DNA of 6,172 bases from Burkholderiales bacterium (GTDB taxonomy: Bacteria; Pseudomonadota; Gammaproteobacteria; Burkholderiales; Casimicrobiaceae), in assembly GCA_025354075.1 (NCBI GenBank), contig JANXNO010000622.1:1-6172 (forward strand), read 5' to 3'. The notes beneath the pieces are model-generated. The model worked only from the letters and a program-made list of their open reading frames with translations, had not been told where the DNA came from and did not search any database. Of this stretch, positions 1 through 6,150 are shown one piece after another. Position numbers and translations under genes: made by a program. Position 1 is the stretch's first letter; every line of letters begins with the position of its first letter.

Positions 1-115
1 GGAAATTCGAGTCGTCGCGCCCAATGCTGCCGCCGTCGGCATCGAACGCACGCGCTATCGACTGCTCGACAGGCGCTGCGTCGACTGAAACCACCTGAAG
101 TGTCAGTGCTGGCAT
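1..115 (-). CDS. FHA-domain protein, N-terminal fragment (TagH/Fha-like)
   Basis: Partial gene that runs off the left edge; 38 codons and one base are visible. The ATG is at 115-113. The protein opens with MPALTLQVVS and carries GGSIGRDDSNF at residues 28-38. A beta strand followed by G-G-x-IGR-x-x-x-N is the standard opening of a forkhead-associated domain, where the Gly-Arg pair (G32, R33) belongs to the phosphothreonine-binding face; the next base, C, would fit the Leu that often follows. FHA domains read phosphothreonine. In T6SS loci, FHA proteins named Fha or TagH are the target or reader of the PpkA-type kinase, which fits the two kinases upstream in this operon. It starts 38 nt after the lipoprotein stop. 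The ribosome site is weak (AAAGA about 5 nt before the ATG), so translation may partly depend on the gene upstream. The FHA call is fairly firm; the T6SS assignment is inferred from context. Confidence 0.75.
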   Translation of the reverse strand, partial: MPALTLQVVSVDAAPVEQSIARAFDADGGSIGRDDSNF

Positions 116-153
116 GAAATTCTTTGGACGGTTATGGGTTGGTGCTGTTTCGG

Positions 154-639
154 CTATTTGCCGAGTACCGTACGGCGCGCACGAGCGAACTGCGCCCCCC
201 AAATCGGGTGCCCACGTTCCGCCGCTAGCAAGTCAAAATTGGGATCAGCCTTCAATGCTCGCTCGAACGTTTGACGACATGCGGTCACGGCATTCGTCGA
301 GCACTGCGAGAACGCCACAATTTTCAAGGCGCGCAAAAGCTGCGCCGAATCAAGCGTCCCGTCGTTGACTAACGGGTTGAGTTGACGAATCGCGCTGGCA
401 AAATCGCCTCGATCATAGGAATCTGTTGCAGCTTGCAGTAATCGGTCGTTTGCATTGGCCTCGCCGGTCGGAGCGACAGGCGCAGGCGGCGGCGCGACGA
501 CAGGTGGAGCGGCGACTACGGGCGGAGGCGGTTTCGGCGCAGGTGCTGGATAGCTTACGGTGGCAGGCGGCGGCGTGGCGCACGACGCGACAAAAACTGT
601 CATCAGTGCGAGATGGATGGGGCGAACGATTTTTTTCAT
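154..639 (-). CDS. TssQ-like TPR lipoprotein, T6SS-associated
   Basis: Predicted outer-membrane lipoprotein of 161 residues. It begins MKKIVRPIHLALMTVFVASC: two lysines, a hydrophobic stretch and a lipobox V-A-S-C with the lipidated Cys at residue 20. Ala at +2 is not an inner-membrane retention residue, so outer-membrane sorting is expected. A Pro/Ala/Val-rich linker follows (about 21-60). Next come helical TPR-like segments at about 65-95 (SYDRGDFASAIRQL) and 104-137 (TFERALKADPNFDL), then AERGHPIWGAQF near 140-151. The pattern CRxxFExAL-x-x-DPxFDL, GHPxWG is what I recall of the TssQ family of T6SS-associated lipoproteins; its exact role in the machine is not known to me. Cys113 and Cys121 could form a disulfide. 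The start at 639 is chosen because AGGA lies 9 nt upstream; an ATG two codons earlier (645) has only 3 nt of spacing. A still longer reading frame opening at 732 overlaps the kinase end and would bury the signal peptide. Confidence 0.8.
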   Translation of the reverse strand: MKKIVRPIHLALMTVFVASCATPPPATVSYPAPAPKPPPPVVAAPPVVAPPPAPVAPTGEANANDRLLQAATDSYDRGDFASAIRQLNPLVNDGTLDSAQLLRALKIVAFSQCSTNAVTACRQTFERALKADPNFDLLAAERGHPIWGAQFARARRTVLGK

Positions 640-648
640 ATTCATTTT

Positions 649-652
649 TCCT
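649..652 (-). promoter_or_regulatory. Ribosome binding site deciding the lipoprotein start
   Basis: On the minus strand this reads AGGA, 9 nt before the ATG at 639 and 3 nt before the ATG at 645. The spacing favours 639, which also gives a compact lipoprotein signal peptide starting MKK. The two starts differ by only two residues. Confidence 0.5.
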
Positions 653-691
653 GATGTCGCATTTCGGCGTAGAGCCTTTGCAATATTCATG

Positions 692-2467
692 TCAAAAAGC
701 ATGGCGTACCGTCGTTGCCTTACCAGCGACAACCTCTACCGTCTTCGACACTGTCGCACCCGCTGGGTTTTGTATCTCGATGGTGTAGGTACCCGGAGCT
801 AGCTGCAACTGCATCGTGGGCGGTGAAGCACCCTTGGACACTCCGTTGACAGAAATCGTGCCCCACGGCTTGATGCGTAAATCAACTTTTCCGAGCACCA
901 CCGCAGGAGGCGCGTCAGCTTTGGGGGCAGCGTCTTCAGGACGTAAGCCAGGCGTCAAAGGCGCAGCCAGCGGATCAACTGGACGCGTGGAATCTGGCGC
1001 AGGCGCGACGGCTACGGGAGGTTCCACTGGAGCCGCTACTGGGGGCGTTATCGCTGGAGGCGCGACGGTCGTCGGCGTTTCGACCGCAGGTCGGGTCGGC
1101 TCAACCACAGTCTCCGCCGGTTTGTCGCCACCAGCGTTCTGCTTGCCGAAGAACAAATAAGCGCCTGAACCCGCAACGGCGAGCAAGGCAACCGCGATGA
1201 TGGCCACCGGCAACATGTTGTTTTTGCGAGTAGCCCCAGCAGCATCGCCCGCCTTCGCTGCCTGCGCCGAAGGTGCCTTGCTGTCTGCAGCAGCGGATCG
1301 ATTGGGAACCTGAGCTGAGACGGTGTCGCCCGCCTTTTTTGCGACCGCGGCTGCGGGTGACGCTACAGGACGTGGGGAAGTACCCAGCAGATCTTCGAGC
1401 GCATCGGGTGCAGCCGCAGTAGCGCCGCCAGCTGAAATACCGGGATCGAGAATCTGATTGGGCACGCGTGACGTAGCAGCGAACGCATCAGTACTTTTCG
1501 GCTGCGCCGCCAAGGCCGGAGCTGAACTCGGAATATGCACAGTCCGCTGATAAATTACGGTGGAACTGACAGGTGTCGTGACCCAGCCCAGCGCGGCCCG
1601 TAATTCATCCACTGACTGGTAGCGATTTTCCGGCATGACCGCGAGACACTTCATCACCACCGCACACAAATTAGGAGAGAACTCTGCCCGTGCCGCTGTC
1701 GCTACGGGTTTCAACGGATCGTTCATCATGCGGGAGATCGCTTGCACTGGAACCTTGCCAGTCATCGCGTGATATAGCAGCCCGCCCACGGCGTATATAT
1801 CCGTCCAGGCACCCTGTGCCATCGAGCCGTCATCGGAGTACTGCTCAATCGGCGCGTAACCCGGTTTAAGCACGGTCGTCAGCGCCCGTGTCATACCGCC
1901 AATAATTCGCCGCGCCGCACCGAAGTCCATGAGCACCGAACGTCCGTTCGGAAGCACCAGAATGTTGTCCGGAGCAATGTCGCGGTGATAGCACTTTTCA
2001 TTGTGCAGTTCTTGGAGCGCCAGCAGAATCGGATCGAGGGTTTCACACAGCCACTGCTCGGTCACGATTTGCGGGTTGGTTCGCAACATTTCCCGGAGCG
2101 TCACGCCACGGTAGTAGCGCATTGCCATGTAGGCGGTGCCATTGCCTTCCCAAAAGCGGAAAACTTCAACCAATCCTGGGTGGGAGAACTTGGCGAGCAT
2201 TCGTGCTTCGTTGATGAAGCTGAACAGTCCCGCATCAAACGTTTTGCTGTGCTCCTGCGAGCGAACTTGAACGGTTCCCGCACTGGTACGGCTGGCAAAC
2301 GCCGAAGGCAGGTATTCCTTGATCGCCACGATACGATCCAGGCTCGAATCGCGAGCGCTGTAGACGATTCCGAACCCGCCTTCGCCAATGACGCCAGTGA
2401 TCTCGAACTCGCCCAGGCGCGTGCCGCTGGGCATGGCGCTGGAGGCAGTGAGTGTGGGTGCGGTCAT
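692..2467 (-). CDS. Membrane Ser/Thr protein kinase with periplasmic PEGA domain (kinase B)
   Basis: A 591-residue Hanks-type kinase, second of a tandem pair. The catalytic domain spans about 19-295. It has the glycine loop GEGGFG (28-33), the ATP lysine K50 in VAIK, helix-C Glu87, the catalytic loop HRDIAPDN (161-168; Asp163 as base, Asn168), DFG (181-183), threonines T193, T197 and T198 in the activation segment, PGYAPIEQY (202-210), Asp223 of helix F and Arg282. All canonical catalytic residues are present, except that the usual Lys of HRDxKPxN is Ala165. A cytoplasmic linker (about 300-415) leads to one transmembrane helix at 419-440 (VAIIAVALLAVAGSGAYLFF), a Pro/Ala/Val stalk (about 445-525) and a PEGA domain at 526-591 (VDLRIKPWGTISVNG ... 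APGTYTIEIQNP). Topology: kinase in the cytoplasm, PEGA in the periplasm. The layout parallels PpkA-type kinases that phosphorylate T6SS FHA proteins, and an FHA gene lies two genes on. The start is 42 nt after the upstream kinase stop, with a weak site GAGAGA 9 nt before the ATG. Kinase activity and FHA targeting are inferred. Confidence 0.9.
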   Translation of the reverse strand: MTAPTLTASSAMPSGTRLGEFEITGVIGEGGFGIVYSARDSSLDRIVAIKEYLPSAFASRTSAGTVQVRSQEHSKTFDAGLFSFINEARMLAKFSHPGLVEVFRFWEGNGTAYMAMRYYRGVTLREMLRTNPQIVTEQWLCETLDPILLALQELHNEKCYHRDIAPDNILVLPNGRSVLMDFGAARRIIGGMTRALTTVLKPGYAPIEQYSDDGSMAQGAWTDIYAVGGLLYHAMTGKVPVQAISRMMNDPLKPVATAARAEFSPNLCAVVMKCLAVMPENRYQSVDELRAALGWVTTPVSSTVIYQRTVHIPSSAPALAAQPKSTDAFAATSRVPNQILDPGISAGGATAAAPDALEDLLGTSPRPVASPAAAVAKKAGDTVSAQVPNRSAAADSKAPSAQAAKAGDAAGATRKNNMLPVAIIAVALLAVAGSGAYLFFGKQNAGGDKPAETVVEPTRPAVETPTTVAPPAITPPVAAPVEPPVAVAPAPDSTRPVDPLAAPLTPGLRPEDAAPKADAPPAVVLGKVDLRIKPWGTISVNGVSKGASPPTMQLQLAPGTYTIEIQNPAGATVSKTVEVVAGKATTVRHAF

Positions 2468-2487
2468 GTTGGAATGTCTCTCAGATG

Positions 2488-2514
2488 AATAGCGCGATTC
2501 GCAATGTCGCTATT
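2488..2514 (-). repeat. Stem-loop at the boundary of the two kinase genes
   Basis: AATAGCG at 2488-2494 and CGCTATT at 2508-2514 form a perfect 7-bp inverted repeat around a 13-nt loop. In the mRNA the first arm covers the TAG stop of the upstream kinase, and the stem ends a few nt before the weak ribosome site of the next gene. No U-run follows, so it is not a rho-independent terminator. A stem this short can occur by chance; only its placement is notable. Confidence 0.35.
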
Positions 2515-4048
2515 TGAACGTGTGGGATACCGTGACCGGCGCGTTCTCGGTCACCTCAATCGTGCGTGTAACAGGTGCTGATGGCGGGTTAAAGATTTCA
2601 ATGGTGTGCATTCCAACTGACATTCGCCGCTCGGTCAACGGTGGCGAAAATCCCCGGGTGATGCCGTCAATATCAATCCGCCCGCGCGGTTTGATATCAA
2701 ACTTAACCAATCCCTCCGCAGCCACAGCAGGCGGCGCGCCAACCACTTCCGCTGCAGGCTTGGCTGGCGCTGGCTCCGGCGCAACCGGCGTTACGGTTGG
2801 GACGGGTACGGCCACGGGGGCCACAACGGCTTCCGCGGCTTTGCCTTTCATTTGCCACGCTGCGATGCCACCGAGTATTGCCAGACCGGCAATTACCGCG
2901 ACGATGAGCGGCGTCTTGTTTGAAGTCGCTTCCGCAACACGCGGTGTGGCGGCACGCTCGCCGCGAATCAGAGGCTCTGCGGTAACGGGCGAATTCGTCG
3001 CAGCTGCGACACCCGACTCGCGGTTGGCGCTGGTAGCGGCGTGTTGGCCCGTGACCGTAACAATGGCCGGACCCGTCTTGGGTGCGATCTCGGGTTCGAG
3101 CCAGACGCGCGGCGGATTCGGCAACGTCACGACTCGCGGCTGAAGCCCTACGTTCCAGCCAAGCGCCTCGCGAAACTCGGTTACCGTCTGAAAGCGATTT
3201 TCAGTATGAACCATCATCGCTTTGCTGACTGCCTGTGAAAACGTCGTGGAGAATTTGTCACCGGTCAGTTGATTCACTGTTTGCAACGGGTCAGACATCA
3301 TCCGAGACACCGCTTGCAGCGGCACTTTTCCAGTTGCCAGGTGATACAGCACACCACCCAATGCGTAGACGTCCGTCCACGCACCCTGCTTCATCGTGCC
3401 GTCGTCGCTGTATTGCTCAAGCGGGGCGTAACCCGGCTTCAGAACCGTGGTCAACGCTTGTGTAGCGTCACCAATGATCTTTCGTGCCGAACCGAAGTCA
3501 AGCAACACCGACCGGCCATCGGAGAGGATGATGTTATCCGGCGCAATATCGCGATGAAACACTTGCTCCCGGTGCAGCATTTCGAGTGCATCGAAGATCG
3601 GCCCCATGACCTGCGCGATGCGATCTTCGGTGAAATCCTCACCGCCCTTGGAGAGTACCTGTCGCAAAGTTTCGCCGCGATACAAGCGCATTGCCATATA
3701 GGCGGTGCCATTACCCTCCCAGAAACGGAACACTTCCACCAGCGCAGGATGCGCGAACTTCGCGAGCATTTTGGATTCATTGATGAAACTTTTCAGACCA
3801 GCGTCAAAGGTCGCACGGTGGTTGGCGGCGCGAACGGCAACGTGAACCCCGTCGATGCGACCGGCGAATGCGGCGGGCATGAATTCTTTGAGCGCGACGA
3901 TGCGGTCGAGCGACGTGTCTCGCGCAAGATATACGATGCCAAAGCCGCCCTCACCGATCAGACCGATGATTTCAAAGTCAGAAACCTGCGTCCCAATGGC
4001 CAGACAGTTGGCATGGGTGGCAAGAAGGGTGCTTGGCGAACTCGACAC
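2510..4048 (-). CDS. Membrane Ser/Thr protein kinase with periplasmic PEGA domain (kinase A)
   Basis: A 512-residue Hanks-type kinase and close paralogue of the next gene; well over half of the kinase-domain residues agree by eye. The start is GTG at 4048, supported by TAAGG 6 nt upstream; no in-frame ATG occurs before the kinase core. Catalytic domain about 23-298: glycine loop GEGGFG (32-37), K54 in VALK, Glu91, HRDIAPDN (165-172; Asp167, Asn172), DFG (184-186), activation-segment threonines T196, T200 and T201, PGYAPLEQY (205-213), Asp226, Arg285. Ala169 replaces the usual catalytic-loop Lys, as in its paralogue. A cytoplasmic linker (300-378) precedes one transmembrane helix at 380-400 (LIVAVIAGLAILGGIAAW). 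A Pro/Ala/Val stalk (about 401-445) then leads to a PEGA domain at 446-512 (VKFDIKPRGRIDIDG ... HTIEIFNP). The stalk is roughly half the length of the other kinase's. Probable role: envelope-sensing kinase of a T6SS threonine-phosphorylation pathway acting on the FHA protein or on the partner kinase; this is inferred from family and context. Confidence 0.9.
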   Translation of the reverse strand: MSSSPSTLLATHANCLAIGTQVSDFEIIGLIGEGGFGIVYLARDTSLDRIVALKEFMPAAFAGRIDGVHVAVRAANHRATFDAGLKSFINESKMLAKFAHPALVEVFRFWEGNGTAYMAMRLYRGETLRQVLSKGGEDFTEDRIAQVMGPIFDALEMLHREQVFHRDIAPDNIILSDGRSVLLDFGSARKIIGDATQALTTVLKPGYAPLEQYSDDGTMKQGAWTDVYALGGVLYHLATGKVPLQAVSRMMSDPLQTVNQLTGDKFSTTFSQAVSKAMMVHTENRFQTVTEFREALGWNVGLQPRVVTLPNPPRVWLEPEIAPKTGPAIVTVTGQHAATSANRESGVAAATNSPVTAEPLIRGERAATPRVAEATSNKTPLIVAVIAGLAILGGIAAWQMKGKAAEAVVAPVAVPVPTVTPVAPEPAPAKPAAEVVGAPPAVAAEGLVKFDIKPRGRIDIDGITRGFSPPLTERRMSVGMHTIEIFNPPSAPVTRTIEVTENAPVTVSHTFK

Positions 4049-4054
4049 TCGATA

Positions 4055-4059
4055 CCTTA
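4055..4059 (-). promoter_or_regulatory. Ribosome binding site deciding the GTG start of kinase A
   Basis: Reads TAAGG on the minus strand, 6 nt before the GTG at 4048. It is the only clear Shine-Dalgarno match ahead of the conserved kinase core and is the main reason for accepting the GTG start. Confidence 0.55.
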
Positions 4060-4142
4060 GTGAGACTTATAGGAAAGAACCATATCAGCTATTGCGCCAC
4101 GCTGCCAGTGGCAAACGAGGTTCTGTCATCCCGCACGCGCCG

Positions 4143-5852
4143 CTAGAAGGCGAGGCCCACCTCTTCCAGAGACTTTGATTGAACGACACCAATGTTGCGT
4201 GCTTTGTAGTCCTGGGTCGCGGCCGTTCGCCCTTCGGCGAACAATTGCGCGGGTGCCCGCTTCTGGTTGCCAAGAGAAGTCGCATCGCTAATCTGCACGC
4301 GCGCGATACGCTTTTGCACATCAATGTCACGGATTTTTGCTTTGACATCGAATACATACGTGACCCGTTGGCACGATGCGCCACTCCCTGATACACAAAA
4401 CGGAAACTCTTGCTGAAATGCGACAACCGCACCAATTAAAGTTTTTGCAAGCGCCGCTTTATCGTCAGTCGCGCGTGCTGCGATGCGTTCGCGCTCTGTG
4501 GTTGCCGCGATTTTCTGTTTCGCCAGCGCGTGACGACCGCACTCATCATCCGGGAACGAATCCATGAATCGTCGTAGCGCGACGACGGTGCTGGATGCGT
4601 TGAAGGCGGCGGCACACAGGTTTGCTCGCGAAGGTACTGCTGCAGCACTGCCCGACGGAGGTGCAGGTGAGGCGACTGGCTGAACGGGTGTCGCGGGAGC
4701 GGAGGTGTCAGCGGTTGGCAGCGACGCAACCGCCGCGTTGAACATAAAGGTCATTTCGCCCTTGGCGGTAGGCCGGCCAGCATCAAACTCGCCCTCGAAT
4801 CGATCTCCGGAACCCCAGCGAAATATGCCGGTACCGTTGGGCAACCCCTTGCGCACCTGGCCCGTGTACACATCTCCCGACGCGAAAACGATATCCCCTT
4901 GCCCGGTTGCCTCATCGTTGCTCCAGTCGCCGTCGTAGGTGCCTCCGTCAGGAAAGCGCATTTGACCCAGGCCTTCTTTTCGATTGGCCTTCCACGCGCC
5001 CTCATAGCGCTGACCATCCGCCCATTCTTCCACCCCGGCGCCATCGCGTTGGCCGCGCAACCACTGGCCCGCGTAACTATTGCCCGATTTCTGGCGGTAC
5101 GTACCGTTGCCCGTACGCTCCCCTTGAACAAAGTCTCCTTCGTACGAGTCGCCGTTGACGAACTGCAATTGACCGCGACCGTGTTGCAGATCGTTGGCCC
5201 ACGTGCCGATATAGCGCAGGCCGTCAGCCCAGACATAGGTTCCGGTGCCCTCTTTACGGCTGTTTTTGAGGCTGCCTTGAAACGACCGCCCGTCGAAAAA
5301 TTCAATCTTCCCCTCGCCGCTAATGGTGCCGGTGCTTTGATCTTGCACAAACGCGCCGCGGTAGACCGCATCCGGAGCGCGAATTTCTCGCGGCACAGCG
5401 GGCGCTGCTGGAGCGGTAGCCACTGTTGCGGCGGATGCGCCCGGCACGGCAACGGGCGGCGGTGCGGAGGACGCCAGCTTCGCCGCCGCCTGCTCATGAA
5501 GGCGAGCCAGACTCACCGGAACATCATCCAAGCAGTTCGCGACTCCGCAATCTCGTACGCTCTCCTGTGATCTAAGCTGCCCGCCACGAAATTCACCACG
5601 CAGGATGTATCGCAGTTGCCCGCTGGAGAACGCGATAACGTCGCCAACGCCATTGGCAGAGCCCGAGCTGCATGCTCCAGTCCAGGTAACCGACAAACGT
5701 TGTGCATTGGGAATCGAGCCAACCAGACAGCCGGTCTGCAGGTCGAATGCCGCGACGGCCCCCTGTCCGGTGACGGTCGCTGGCATTGCGCACAGCGCGG
5801 TCAGGGTGATGGTCACCATCCTACCCATACCCAACGTCACTATTCGATACAT
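4143..5852 (-). CDS. Periplasmic MORN-repeat protein, possible T6SS accessory factor
   Basis: A 569-residue secreted protein and first gene of the operon. It starts at an ATG with GGGAGG 8 nt upstream. Residues 1-30 form a Sec-type signal peptide (VTITLTALCAMPATVTG); Cys21 follows Leu, so it is not a lipobox. Residues 31-110 are a small domain with one degenerate MORN-like unit (WTGACSSGSANGVG, 56-70). A Pro/Ala linker (about 129-160) leads to nine MORN units from 164 to about 371. After a 27-residue first unit, units begin at 191, 214, 237, 260, 283, 306, 329 and 352, an exact 23-residue period of the form Y/F-x-G-x-W/F ... G-x-G ... G. A second Pro/Ala/Ser linker (about 377-408) precedes a C-terminal region (409-569), part helical, which I do not recognise. 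MORN arrays form elongated beta sheets that bind proteins or lipids. Co-transcription with PEGA kinases and a TssQ-like lipoprotein suggests an envelope sensor or scaffold for T6SS control. Secretion and the repeats are well supported; the function is not known. Confidence 0.85.
   Translation of the reverse strand: MYRIVTLGMGRMVTITLTALCAMPATVTGQGAVAAFDLQTGCLVGSIPNAQRLSVTWTGACSSGSANGVGDVIAFSSGQLRYILRGEFRGGQLRSQESVRDCGVANCLDDVPVSLARLHEQAAAKLASSAPPPVAVPGASAATVATAPAAPAVPREIRAPDAVYRGAFVQDQSTGTISGEGKIEFFDGRSFQGSLKNSRKEGTGTYVWADGLRYIGTWANDLQHGRGQLQFVNGDSYEGDFVQGERTGNGTYRQKSGNSYAGQWLRGQRDGAGVEEWADGQRYEGAWKANRKEGLGQMRFPDGGTYDGDWSNDEATGQGDIVFASGDVYTGQVRKGLPNGTGIFRWGSGDRFEGEFDAGRPTAKGEMTFMFNAAVASLPTADTSAPATPVQPVASPAPPSGSAAAVPSRANLCAAAFNASSTVVALRRFMDSFPDDECGRHALAKQKIAATTERERIAARATDDKAALAKTLIGAVVAFQQEFPFCVSGSGASCQRVTYVFDVKAKIRDIDVQKRIARVQISDATSLGNQKRAPAQLFAEGRTAATQDYKARNIGVVQSKSLEEVGLAF
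4740..5363 (-). repeat. In-frame array encoding nine MORN units
   Basis: This stretch encodes residues 164-371 of the MORN protein. Units 2 to 8 are each exactly 69 bp (23 codons); the first is longer (27 codons) and the ninth is degenerate (FEGEFDAGRPTAKGEMTF). The repeats are clear at protein level but diverged in DNA, which suggests an old, selected array and not a recent expansion. Confidence 0.85.
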
Positions 5853-5860
5853 GAAGCACG

Positions 5861-5866
5861 CCTCCC
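5861..5866 (-). promoter_or_regulatory. Strong ribosome binding site of the MORN gene
   Basis: Reads GGGAGG on the minus strand, 8 nt before the ATG at 5852. It is the best Shine-Dalgarno sequence in the window and fixes the start ahead of two later in-frame Met codons (residues 9 and 12). Confidence 0.75.
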
Positions 5867-5884
5867 ATGGCTACCCGGATTGCG

Positions 5885-5890
5885 ATTATC
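5885..5890 (-). promoter_or_regulatory. Possible -10 element of the operon promoter
   Basis: Reads GATAAT on the minus strand (5 of 6 to TATAAT), placed so that transcription would begin about 25 nt before the MORN start codon. No good -35 hexamer lies 16-18 nt upstream (the best, GAGTCA, matches 3 of 6) and there is no extended TGn. If this is the promoter it probably needs an activator or another sigma factor. I found no GGCAC/TTGC sigma-54 pair. Confidence 0.25.
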
Positions 5891-5919
5891 GCCTACGCAA
5901 CGTCACTTGACTCGACTTC

Positions 5920-5929
5920 ATACCGCTAA
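5920..5929 (-). repeat. Direct repeat, copy proximal to the operon
   Basis: Plus-strand ATACCGCTAA (minus strand TTAGCGGTAT). An identical copy lies at 6000-6009, exactly 80 bp away, and the similarity extends to ATACCGCTAA-R-TC. It lies 68 nt upstream of the MORN start codon, a plausible position for a regulator-binding site. Confidence 0.4.
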
Positions 5930-5999
5930 GTCGGTTCAACACGAACCTAACCCCGCTCGGTCGGACGAGAGAATGCGCAATGCTTTAACAAAGCCAATG

Positions 6000-6009
6000 A
6001 TACCGCTAA
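6000..6009 (-). repeat. Direct repeat, copy distal to the operon
   Basis: Second identical ATACCGCTAA, in the same orientation as the copy at 5920-5929. The three following bases differ from those of the other copy at only one position (ATC against GTC). Confidence 0.4.
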
Positions 6010-6025
6010 ATCTATCGAATTATTG

Positions 6026-6036
6026 GCAACAACTTG
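6026..6036 (+). repeat. Copy of the GCAACAASTTG motif
   Basis: GCAACAACTTG here matches GCAACAAGTTG at 6137-6147 in 10 of 11 positions. Because the second site is palindromic, the two also match as inverted repeats (CAACAACTTG against CAAGTTGTTG). Confidence 0.3.
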
Positions 6037-6137
6037 ACGCTGTGATGTCCATCCCGCTTGGGCAAAAGCTCTCAAACACGGCAAACTCGACTTGTCTTGA
6101 GAATAGGTGTTCAGCCCAAGCGAATCGTCGTTTATAG

Positions 6138-6150
6138 CAACAAGTTGTTG
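6138..6150. repeat. 13-bp palindrome, possible operator
   Basis: CAACAA-G-TTGTTG is a perfect inverted repeat with 6-bp arms around one central base, a form typical of dimeric regulator sites. A related half-palindromic copy lies at 6026-6036. It is about 285 nt upstream of the MORN start, far for a direct operator, so it may instead belong to a gene outside the window. Confidence 0.3.

Noticed and set aside
154..732. Longer version of the lipoprotein starting at 732.
   Set aside because: It overlaps the kinase B end by 41 nt and puts about 30 charged residues ahead of a clear lipoprotein signal peptide; the AGGA site lies further in.
3269..4060. Long open frame of 263 codons on the plus strand opposite kinase A, with a similar frame opposite kinase B (1985-2488).
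   Set aside because: They resemble each other only because the kinase genes are paralogous. They match no family, and codon bias in GC-rich genes commonly opens antisense frames.
4066..4071. TATAAG on the minus strand as a separate promoter -10 for kinase A.
   Set aside because: No -35 match lies at 16-18 nt, and the resulting leader would be only about 11 nt. It is too weak to call.
4096..4112. Possible terminator hairpin between the MORN gene and kinase A (GCCAC, 7-nt loop, GTGGC).
   Set aside because: The stem is only 5 bp and no T-run follows on the minus strand, so it does not look like an intrinsic terminator.
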